DNA of 5,955 nt from Candidatus Omnitrophota bacterium (GTDB lineage: Bacteria > Hinthialibacterota > Hinthialibacteria > Hinthialibacterales > JAKPRU01). Positions 1 to 5,955 of this stretch are shown one piece after another. A program made the translations under genes and the position numbers. The notes below the pieces were generated by a model. It ran no database searches and was not told the origin of the DNA. It was given only the letters and a program-made list of their open reading frames with translations. The DNA lies in contig JAKPRU010000994.1 in NCBI GenBank assembly GCA_029557025.1, positions 1 to 5,955 of the forward strand, written 5' to 3'. The first letter of the stretch is position 1. Each line of letters opens with the position of its first letter.

Positions 1-211
1 AACCCGTCAGTCCATAAATCGTGATCCTGGCCCCATCGTTCACGAGCAGGACATCGCCCACCCGCGAACTGTCCGCCGGATTCTCCGTCTGCAAATGCAC
101 ACGAGAAACCGTCGCGTTCTGTGCCCACACCGGGGCAGACAAGAGGCTGCTTACCATCAACAACCCGCTCACAAGGGCAACCGTGGTGAAAAGCCTATCG
201 GCCTTTTTCAT
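1..211 (-). CDS. Exported protein of unknown function, N-terminal part only
   Basis: Seventy complete codons are visible, reading off the left edge of the window. The N-terminus is a classical Sec signal peptide: a short basic start (MKKADR), a hydrophobic core over about residues 7-25, and a probable signal peptidase I site after the APVWA motif, before Gln31. The mature part seen (about residues 31-70) is polar and looks like beta-structure (SRVGDVLLVNDGARITIYG), with no domain I recognise. I chose the ATG at 211 because a strong Shine-Dalgarno (GAGGAGG) lies 7 bases upstream. An in-frame ATG at 217 would leave only one base after the SD. The gene lies 91 bases downstream of the Asp23-family gene on the same strand, and no convincing separate promoter is visible between them. 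It is surely a secreted or envelope protein; its function cannot be assigned from this fragment. Confidence 0.8.
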   Translation of the reverse strand, partial: MKKADRLFTTVALVSGLLMVSSLLSAPVWAQNATVSRVHLQTENPADSSRVGDVLLVNDGARITIYGLTG

Positions 212-217
212 TATCAT

Positions 218-236
218 TCCTCCTCAGGTTCCTGAG
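218..236 (-). promoter_or_regulatory. Ribosome binding site overlapped by a small inverted repeat
   Basis: On the minus strand a GAGGAGG Shine-Dalgarno sits 7 bases before the ATG at 211. Directly upstream is a perfect inverted repeat, CTCAGG-AA-CCTGAG (223-236), whose last bases are the first bases of the SD. A two-base loop is too tight, so an RNA hairpin would use five pairs and a four-base loop. It could partly occlude the SD or be a protein-binding palindrome. The SD is clear; a regulatory role for the repeat is inference. Confidence 0.5.
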
Positions 237-302
237 TTAAATCTACCCAGTGTTAGTCGCATCGAGCCGGCTTCGTTTCACAACGATCCGTCTTCGACCT
301 TA

Positions 303-710
303 CTATACCCCAACAGCCTGGGAGAGAGCCACCGGGCTGTCGATTTCCACATCCTGCATTGCTTGACTCCGGATATCCTCCACCGTGACATTCACGGCGG
401 AAACCGAATGTCCGATCATCTCTTCGATCCAATGTTTCACTTCGCTCTGAAGAGTCGCCGCAATCTGCGGGATGGGCATTTCATCCCACAAAGTCACGTT
501 CAAATCCACAACCACATCCCCGGCGCCAACCGCAACTTTCACTCCGCGAACCACATCGCCATTCCGTAAAAATCCCTCGGCCCGTTGAACATCCAAACCG
601 CCGATAGCCGCTACACCGGGCGCCCGACAGGCACACAAAGCGGCAATCGTGGCAAACACATCATCCGCGACACTCGGATCGCTCAAATTCGTCGTAGTGA
701 TCTCATCCAT
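303..710 (-). CDS. Asp23/Gls24-family (DUF322) protein
   Basis: The 135-residue product has the layout of the Asp23/Gls24 family. An N-terminal segment (residues 14-38, VADDVFATIAALCACRAPGV then AAIGG) matches the usual 'iA..aa.evpGV..l.g' motif. A beta-strand pair follows (GVKVAVGAGDVVVDLNVTL, 57-74), then the amphipathic helix PQIAATLQSEVKHWIEEMIG (81-100) and the closing strand VSAVNVTVEDI (103-113). Characterised members are cytoplasmic proteins that often associate with the membrane and are linked to envelope stress in Gram-positives; their biochemical activity is not settled. I see no signal peptide, no membrane segment and no AmaP-type anchor gene nearby. The ATG at 710 lies inside the end of the HU-family gene (8-base overlap) with a modest purine-rich SD (AAGAGAAA) just upstream, so translation is probably coupled. 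Family assignment is confident; the exact role is not. Confidence 0.85.
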   Translation of the reverse strand: MDEITTTNLSDPSVADDVFATIAALCACRAPGVAAIGGLDVQRAEGFLRNGDVVRGVKVAVGAGDVVVDLNVTLWDEMPIPQIAATLQSEVKHWIEEMIGHSVSAVNVTVEDIRSQAMQDVEIDSPVALSQAVGV

Positions 711-1017
711 TTTCTCTTGGCAATTTCTCCGCGGCTATGGCTCCTTTAGCCACTCGATCTCTCATATATTTGCCGGCCTTAAATTGTACAATATTTCTTG
801 CCGGAACGTCAGCAGATTCTTTGGTCACCGGATTCCTTCCTACACGCGCCGGTGTGCGCTTCACCCGAAATACACCAAAATTACGAACTTCAATACGCCG
901 CTCACGGGCCAGGGTTTCAATGAACGAATCAAATACGCATTCTACTATGGTCTTCGTGTGACTCTTTTTCTGGCGCGTCCGTTGCGAGACGATTTCAATA
1001 ATTTCTTTTTTGGTCAC
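703..1017 (-). CDS. HU/IHF-family nucleoid DNA-binding protein
   Basis: From the GTG at 1017 the protein has 104 residues, near the usual 90-100 for HU/IHF subunits. It opens with the family start (M)TKKEIIEIVSQRT, continues through the dimerising helices (about 3-40), and has the RNFGVFRVKRTPARVGRNP block (45-63). Arg61-Asn62-Pro63 is the conserved beta-arm tip, where the Pro intercalates into DNA. The closing strand and helix are VPARNIVQFKAGKYMRDRV (71-89). A short tail (AKGAIAAEKLPRENG) follows the normal end. The family binds and bends DNA as homo- or heterodimers in the nucleoid. The frame stays open upstream to a TTG at 1089, with GTG codons at about 1077 and 1074. Those starts would add 20-24 residues (containing TEEEGFFSSHWADRE) with no HU counterpart. 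No start has a strong SD, so the start is chosen on homology. The gene lies between tRNA-fMet and the Asp23-family gene, overlapping the latter by 8 bases. Confidence 0.88.
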   Translation of the reverse strand: MTKKEIIEIVSQRTRQKKSHTKTIVECVFDSFIETLARERRIEVRNFGVFRVKRTPARVGRNPVTKESADVPARNIVQFKAGKYMRDRVAKGAIAAEKLPRENG

Positions 1018-1093
1018 GGCGATTTCTCTGTCTGCCCAGTGGCTCGAAAAGAATCCTTCTTCTTCCGTAAACACCACCTCTGCCTTCAACAGC

Positions 1094-1120
1094 GCGGCAC
1101 AGCTTTACAGCCTGCGCCGC
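1094..1120 (-). repeat. GC-rich hairpin between tRNA-fMet and the HU-family gene
   Basis: On the minus strand GCGGCGCAG and CTGTGCCGC can pair over nine positions (one G-U) around a 9-base loop. It begins 8 bases after the tRNA 3' end. No T-run follows, so it does not look like an intrinsic terminator. It could be a processing or mRNA-stabilising structure, or a weak attenuator. The pairing is seen; the function is inference. Confidence 0.4.
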
Positions 1121-1128
1121 ATGATGAA

Positions 1129-1200
<72 letters not shown>

Positions 1201-1286
1201 TCACTCCTTCTTAAACACTCTCAAAACGACCGTACGTTCCTATCGTCCTCGACGCACCTGATTTCTAACGATTAAGGTAAAAGTAC

Positions 1287-1313
1287 AGTATAGCGATGCC
1301 CTTCTTATGTCAA
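1287..1313 (-). promoter_or_regulatory. Probable sigma70-type promoter for tRNA-fMet and downstream genes
   Basis: On the minus strand a perfect TTGACA (-35, 1313-1308) is followed after 15 bases by TATACT (-10, 1292-1287, five of six consensus). The spacer is short; the overlapping TACTGT (1290-1285) would give 17 bases but matches less well. Transcription would start near 1280, leaving roughly an 80-base leader before the tRNA 5' end at 1200, to be removed by RNase P. No U-tract terminator is seen between tRNA and HU gene, so this promoter may also serve the HU and Asp23-family genes. Confidence 0.65.
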
Positions 1314-1364
1314 GGTGAATTTTGCCTCCGCGGACACAGAAAAACACTCCCTCTCGGCATTATT

Positions 1365-1404
1365 CCAGGTTTATATCCCAAACGGACAATCCGGAGAAAC
1401 CTGG
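1365..1404. repeat. Nested inverted repeat
   Basis: Perfect 8-base arms CCAGGTTT (1365-1372) and AAACCTGG (1397-1404) flank 24 bases that contain a second small palindrome, CGGA-CAA-TCCG (1383-1393). In the minus-strand transcript from eno and the FtsB-like gene, this would be a stem-loop with an inner hairpin in the 3' untranslated region. No T-run follows directly, so an intrinsic terminator is not assured. The repeats are visible; their role is inference. Confidence 0.45.
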
Positions 1405-1413
1405 TCGGGAAGT

Positions 1414-1431
1414 GGACCGGTTATCCGGACC
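1414..1431 (-). repeat. Imperfect palindrome after the FtsB-like stop codon
   Basis: GGACCGG-TTAT-CCGGACC gives a seven-position stem with one mismatch and a four-base loop. It starts four bases past the stop codon of the FtsB-like gene. It lacks a U-tract on the minus strand. It may help end or protect the eno-ftsB transcript, perhaps with the larger repeat at 1365-1404. Confidence 0.35.
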
Positions 1432-1435
1432 GCCT

Positions 1436-1744
1436 TCAAGACGGATGTTCTGCCTTCCATTTGACAACCACTTCTCCCTTTCGAGTATAGCCTAACCGCT
1501 CCCGAACCGCACCCTCCCAAGCCAGGGGATCGGTCTCCAGGGCTTTCGCCTCTGCTCGCAACCGATCCCGCTCCCTCGTCAGGTCCAAAATCTCCGTCTG
1601 AACACGCTCCACTTGCTTCTCAAAAACCGCCAAACGCTGATGCCGTTCGGCAACAAACCATCCACCGACAAGTACCGCTGCCAGCAGCAGAATCATCAGG
1701 GCCGGCGTAAACAGGTCGTGCAGGATGCCGTTCTTCAGACTCAT
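1436..1744 (-). CDS. ftsB: FtsB/DivIC-family septum formation initiator
   Basis: The 102-residue product has the bitopic FtsB/DivIC architecture. A short cytoplasmic N-terminus is followed by one membrane helix (about residues 12-31, rich in L, A and V). A charged heptad-like coiled coil follows (about 35-70, e.g. EKQVERVQTEILDLTRERDRL), then the family's C-terminal signature AVRERLGYTRKGEVVVKW (79-96). In the model proteins this family joins FtsL and FtsQ (or DivIB) in the divisome and transmits the signal that activates septal peptidoglycan synthesis. The gene begins 15 bases after the enolase stop, so the two are almost certainly one transcript; an eno-ftsB pair is common in bacteria. The SD is weak (a GGTG about 6 bases upstream), suggesting some dependence on upstream translation. 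DivIC and FtsB are homologues, so the symbol is by analogy. Confidence 0.88.
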   Translation of the reverse strand: MSLKNGILHDLFTPALMILLLAAVLVGGWFVAERHQRLAVFEKQVERVQTEILDLTRERDRLRAEAKALETDPLAWEGAVRERLGYTRKGEVVVKWKAEHPS

Positions 1745-1759
1745 CTAAGCACCGTAAAC

Positions 1760-3077
<1,318 letters not shown>

Positions 3078-3084
3078 CATTACA

Positions 3085-3117
3085 TCCCGTGCCTTAAACT
3101 GAACCAATTTCACGGGA
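3085..3117 (-). repeat. Possible hairpin in the eno mRNA leader
   Basis: On the minus strand TCCCGTG and CACGGGA form a perfect seven-pair stem around a 19-base loop. It lies within the predicted eno 5' untranslated region, and ends seven bases before the SD (AAAGGA). It may affect leader stability or translation. No known riboswitch or leader class is recognised. Confidence 0.35.
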
Positions 3118-3135
3118 ATGAGCATAACTTCCGGT

Positions 3136-3164
3136 AGAATAACGAATTAACGGGCTTCTGTCAA
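3136..3164 (-). promoter_or_regulatory. Sigma70-type promoter of eno-ftsB
   Basis: On the minus strand a perfect TTGACA (-35, 3164-3159) is separated by exactly 17 bases from TATTCT (-10, 3141-3136, matching TATAAT at four of six positions). Transcription would begin near 3129, giving a leader of about 65 bases before the eno ATG. This is the best promoter in the window. Confidence 0.78.
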
Positions 3165-3181
3165 CATTGCATCTCAATGTT
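3163..3181. repeat. Palindrome abutting the eno -35 box (possible operator)
   Basis: AACATTG-CATCT-CAATGTT is a perfect 7-base inverted repeat with a 5-base spacer. Its left arm overlaps the -35 hexamer of the eno promoter by two bases. Size and position suit a dimeric transcription factor site acting at or just upstream of -35. No specific regulator family is recognised from the sequence. Confidence 0.4.
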
Positions 3182-3284
3182 TCAGTCACGCTTTCCTCCT
3201 GATTGCTCGACCTTACTTAATTCCTTCTGATTCCGTGGGTTATCAAATGCCCACTCTGTCCTCATTGTCCCCCCTTCTTTTCTT

Positions 3285-3317
3285 CAATCCGCACTTCCCA
3301 ATCCCCAATCGACAATC
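3285..3317. repeat. CAATC repeated in 7-base phase
   Basis: CAATC occurs at 3285, 3299, 3306 and 3313, that is at spacings of 14, 7 and 7 bases. It sits in a C-rich stretch about 100 bases upstream of the TPR gene. It could be tandem binding sites or low-complexity drift; the sequence does not decide. Confidence 0.35.
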
Positions 3318-3412
3318 CCACCGCTCTGGAAGTGGCCCATTGTCCGGCGATAGACTCTGCTTGAGGGTTGCACAAGGCTCAGGTTCGACATTTTGTTTGT
3401 TGAGGAAAAATA

Positions 3413-5602
3413 ATGCGACAGGCTTCGCAAACGTTGCATAAATTGATTCACCGGCAGACTCTCTTATGGCTGATGCCGGTGTTGCTCGTCTCCGCAGGCT
3501 GTAAGACCGTTTCGCCACGGAAGGCTCCTTCCGCCATGATGGCCCCGCCTGAAGTTTCTTCGGTTACGCCACCTGTCCAGCCGGAAGCGTCGGTTGAAGT
3601 GGAACCACCGGCGACGGTCGGGGACATCACCAGGGAGCGGAAACTGACCAAGGGGCAAGAGAACCTGATCCTTCAGGAGCTATGGGCCGGAACACTGGCG
3701 CACCAGAAAGGGGAGATTGAGGAGGCCCGTCTTCATTATCAACGGATTCTTGACATTGTGCCGGATTCTCCTCATGCGCTATGCCAAATGGCAAAGACTT
3801 ATTTGGAAACGGAGGATTATGATAAGGCGTTGAAGTACGCGGAGAAAGCGGTCCAGGCGGATCCCTCCAAGACCGATGCCCTCGAGATCCTGGGCCAGGC
3901 GTATGCGCAGAAAAAAGAATATGCGAAAGCCGCCGAGCAGTACCAGCGGATTCTGGAACTGAACCCGCATTCCATTCCCGCTTTGCAGCAGCTGGCGGAA
4001 ATGCGGGCGCTGGATGGAAAAGTCGATGAGGCGGTGGAGATCTATCGTCGGCTGGTCGTGGCCGATCCGAGTCGATCGGGGCTGTATTATTTTTTCATTT
4101 CCTCGATTCTGACCGATGCGCAGCGGTATCCGGAAGCGATTGAGGCTTATCTGAAACTCCTTGATGAATACCCCGATCATTACAAAACCTATTTTGATAT
4201 TGCCGATTTGTATGAGAGGCTGGGCAAGGTCGATGAAGCGGTGGATGTTTTTCTTCGCGCTTTGAAACAGGGACCGCCGCCCCAGGTGGAGACATTGGTG
4301 CGTTCGCGCCTGGCCCGTCTGTATTTACGTCGCGGCTCGCGCGCGGAGGCTTATGCGCAATATGCGAGGATTCGCCAGCTGAATCCGGAGGACAAAAACG
4401 CCGTGTCTACCATGGCCCTGCTCCTTCTGCACGACAAGGAGTATGACCGTGCGCTCGGCCTGGCGGATGAATTGCTCGCGGCGGACCCCATGGATCTTCA
4501 ATCCGTCTTGCTCAAATGCGACATTCTCGCGCAAAAAGATCAGTGGAAAGAGAGTGCGGACCTGTTCCTCAAGGCTTTTCAGGATGTCATCGACCAGGTC
4601 GCCAAAGGACAGTTTACACCGGACCGCGCGGATGAGTTTTGTGCCGCCCTGCTGGAGGCCAAAACACGAGTTTTGTTTATCCGATCCCAGCGGGTCGATG
4701 CGCTGATTCGGGTACTGCGTGATGGAATTCAAAAATGCCCCGAAAGTCGCTACTTTCCGCTGGCGCTCCTTGTCACGCGGGTGGAGGCCGATCAGAAAGA
4801 CGCTCAGCTGACCGAGGAGATCGAACAGGTCCTTCGGCAATGGGATTCCTCGGTAGGAGAGAACGATCGCAAGAATTATCTGCTTTATCTCGCGGCATTG
4901 TACGAGAATGGGACCCTCGGAACTCTCTCGGAGGGTGAATTTGCGCCGATCGTCATCGACATTCTTCTTCAGGCATCCGAGAAGTTCACGGATGATGCCG
5001 CCTCTCCCCTGATCCTCTCTATTCTTCAGTTCAATGCAAGCGACTGGGCCAATGCGGAAAAATCCCTTTTGCTTGTCACGCAACGAACCCCCCCCAGCGA
5101 TCCCAAACACCAGGAGGCGCTCGAACGTCTGGCATTGGCCTACGAGAAAATGAAACGCGTGGATGATGCGATTGGTGTGATTCGCAAGATGATTGAAATC
5201 GCGCCGGAAAAGGCCTCCCCATACAATATGTTGGGGTATCTGTATGCGGAAAATAACCGGAACCTGGAAGAGGCGGAGACCCTTGTCAAAAAAGCGCTGG
5301 AAATTGCTCCGAATGACGGGAATTTCATCGACAGCCTCGGATGGGTGTACTATCGCCAGGGCCGATATCAGGAAGCGTTGGATACATTGATTCTTGCCAG
5401 GCAGAAAAGCGGGCAAGACCACCCGGTGATTTGCGACCACTTGGGAGATGCCTATCAGGCGATGGGAAAGATACCCGAAGCGGTTGAACTCTGGCGGCGC
5501 GCTCTCGAAATCGGTCCGCAGTATCCGTTCGATTTCACCCCTGAATTCAAGCGCGCTGTGGAAGACAAAATCCGCAAATCGGAACAGCAACTGACACCAT
5601 GA
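3413..5602 (+). CDS. TPR-repeat lipoprotein, probably envelope-anchored
   Basis: The 729-residue protein starts at an ATG with SD GAGG seven bases upstream. A basic N-terminus and a hydrophobic stretch (about 16-27) lead to LLVSAGC, a type II lipoprotein signal with the lipidated residue at Cys30. The -3 position is Ser rather than the commoner Leu. A Pro-rich linker follows (about 33-70, PP and EPP motifs). Then come tandem tetratricopeptide repeats, roughly 84-385, e.g. ALKYAEKAVQADP (139-151), AAEQYQRILELNP (173-185) and AVEIYRRLVVADP (207-219). The middle (about 390-560) is helical but poorly TPR-like. A further set lies at 564-700, including the recurrent NMLGYLYAENNRNLEEA and IDSLGWVYYRQGRYQEA pattern. 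TPRs are protein-binding scaffolds, so a role in envelope assembly or export is likely, but no specific partner can be named. Its stop overlaps the YqeK-type start by ATGA. Confidence 0.88.
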   Translation: MRQASQTLHKLIHRQTLLWLMPVLLVSAGCKTVSPRKAPSAMMAPPEVSSVTPPVQPEASVEVEPPATVGDITRERKLTKGQENLILQELWAGTLAHQKGEIEEARLHYQRILDIVPDSPHALCQMAKTYLETEDYDKALKYAEKAVQADPSKTDALEILGQAYAQKKEYAKAAEQYQRILELNPHSIPALQQLAEMRALDGKVDEAVEIYRRLVVADPSRSGLYYFFISSILTDAQRYPEAIEAYLKLLDEYPDHYKTYFDIADLYERLGKVDEAVDVFLRALKQGPPPQVETLVRSRLARLYLRRGSRAEAYAQYARIRQLNPEDKNAVSTMALLLLHDKEYDRALGLADELLAADPMDLQSVLLKCDILAQKDQWKESADLFLKAFQDVIDQVAKGQFTPDRADEFCAALLEAKTRVLFIRSQRVDALIRVLRDGIQKCPESRYFPLALLVTRVEADQKDAQLTEEIEQVLRQWDSSVGENDRKNYLLYLAALYENGTLGTLSEGEFAPIVIDILLQASEKFTDDAASPLILSILQFNASDWANAEKSLLLVTQRTPPSDPKHQEALERLALAYEKMKRVDDAIGVIRKMIEIAPEKASPYNMLGYLYAENNRNLEEAETLVKKALEIAPNDGNFIDSLGWVYYRQGRYQEALDTLILARQKSGQDHPVICDHLGDAYQAMGKIPEAVELWRRALEIGPQYPFDFTPEFKRAVEDKIRKSEQQLTP

Positions 5603-5955
5603 ATCTCTCAAAAGAACCTGACACGGTGGCGGATCTTCTTACCGCCCTGAAGGATATTTTGTCTCCCGAACGGATTCAGCACTGTATCGGTGTCCGGGAC
5701 ACCGCGGTGGAGTTGTACCGGGCCTGGAATGGGGATTCGGCGGACATCGAAATCCTATCGCAAGCGGCGCTTCTTCATGATGTGGCGAAAGAAATGGATG
5801 GCGAGGCGATGCGGCAGGCGATTGCCGAAGGCTGGATTGTGTTCGGTAATGACCTGCTGGAAACGCGCGGCCTGGTTCATGCGCCTCTGTCGGCAGCGTA
5901 CGCGGAGCGCCGGTTCGGCCTGCGGGACCGGGAGGCTCTGTTTGCCATCGCCTAT
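5599..5955 (+). CDS. yqeK: YqeK-type HD-domain hydrolase, N-terminal part (right edge)
   Basis: The 119 visible codons run to the window edge without a stop. HD-superfamily metal ligands appear in YqeK order: His28 in RIQHCIGV, the His60-Asp61 pair in ALLHDVAKEM, and His94 in LVHAPLSAAYAERRFG. The last motif is close to the YqeK form LLHGPVAAYLA...FG. The final conserved Asp region lies beyond the window. Characterised YqeK proteins are metal-dependent hydrolases that split Ap4A symmetrically to two ADP; older annotation places them in NAD metabolism because they often sit beside nadD. Here the upstream neighbour is the TPR lipoprotein, whose TGA overlaps this ATG (ATGA), so translation is probably coupled. 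I see no good SD inside the TPR gene's end, consistent with coupling. Alternative: another HD phosphohydrolase, but the His94 motif favours YqeK. Confidence 0.85.
   Translation, partial: MNLSKEPDTVADLLTALKDILSPERIQHCIGVRDTAVELYRAWNGDSADIEILSQAALLHDVAKEMDGEAMRQAIAEGWIVFGNDLLETRGLVHAPLSAAYAERRFGLRDREALFAIAY

Larger units (their letters stand above)
1201..1435. other. Intergenic region between ftsB-like gene and tRNA-fMet
   Basis: No credible gene is seen here on either strand. Its contents are the leader and promoter of the tRNA unit (about 1201-1313), a nested inverted repeat (1365-1404) and an imperfect GC-rich palindrome (1414-1431) just after the FtsB-like gene. The 1314-1364 stretch shows nothing I can name beyond a short A-tract. 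Confidence 0.6.

Noticed and set aside
273..286. TCGTT-GTGA-AACGA mini-hairpin with a GNRA-type loop between the Asp23 and exported-protein genes
   Set aside because: Only five pairs and no U-tract. It is too small to call a terminator or RNA element without conservation data.
21..569. A 182-codon open frame on the plus strand
   Set aside because: It runs antisense across the exported-protein gene and the Asp23 gene and shows no known motif.
1461..1491. Plus-strand TTGACA followed by TATAGC inside the FtsB-like gene
   Set aside because: The spacer is 19 bases and it would only produce antisense RNA to ftsB and eno. It is likely chance.
3080..3085. ATG-TAA start-stop pair in the eno leader
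   Set aside because: No SD precedes it and such six-base pairs are common by chance.
3368..3396. TTGCAC with TTTTGT 17 bases on as a promoter for the TPR gene
   Set aside because: The -10 matches three of six and transcription would start at about the SD, leaving no usable leader.
4325..5611. A 428-codon open frame on the minus strand
   Set aside because: It is wholly antisense to the TPR lipoprotein gene, whose reading frame has clear repeat motifs, an SD and a signal peptide. The antisense product shows no recognisable domain.

Overview
The window reads as an ordinary chromosomal housekeeping segment of a diderm (Gram-negative-type) bacterium of moderate GC content. The diderm inference rests on a TPR protein with a lipoprotein signal peptide and on a FtsB-like divisome protein. 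Enolase next to a septum formation initiator, plus an Asp23-family protein, would suit a PVC-type or candidate-phylum lineage such as Kiritimatiellota or Omnitrophota. The sequence alone cannot fix the taxon.

Layout, left to right. Bases 1-211 (minus) hold the N-terminal part of an unrecognised exported protein that runs off the left edge. Bases 303-1200 (minus) hold a compact unit read right to left: an initiator tRNA (fMet), a HU/IHF-family DNA-binding protein and an Asp23/Gls24-family protein, the last two overlapping by 8 bases. A good sigma70-type promoter lies upstream of the tRNA at 1287-1313. Bases 1201-1435 have no gene but contain this promoter and two inverted repeats. Bases 1436-3064 (minus) hold enolase followed 15 bases later by a FtsB/DivIC-family protein, driven by a clear promoter at 3136-3164. 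Bases 3065-3412 are a divergent intergenic region with the eno promoter, an inverted repeat abutting its -35 box, a possible leader hairpin, and a C-rich stretch with CAATC repeated in 7-base phase. Bases 3413-5602 (plus) encode a 729-residue TPR lipoprotein. It overlaps by ATGA a YqeK-type HD-domain hydrolase (5599 to the right edge).

Together the genes cover glycolysis (Eno), division (FtsB), translation initiation (tRNA-fMet), nucleoid structure (HU), a probable envelope-associated protein (Asp23), a cell-envelope TPR scaffold and dinucleotide-alarmone turnover (YqeK). I see no CRISPR array, transposase, integrase, phage gene or toxin-antitoxin pair, and no convincing undescribed system. 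The points most worth a second look are the tRNA-fMet/HU/Asp23 linkage, the TPR-lipoprotein/YqeK translational coupling and several non-coding inverted repeats.
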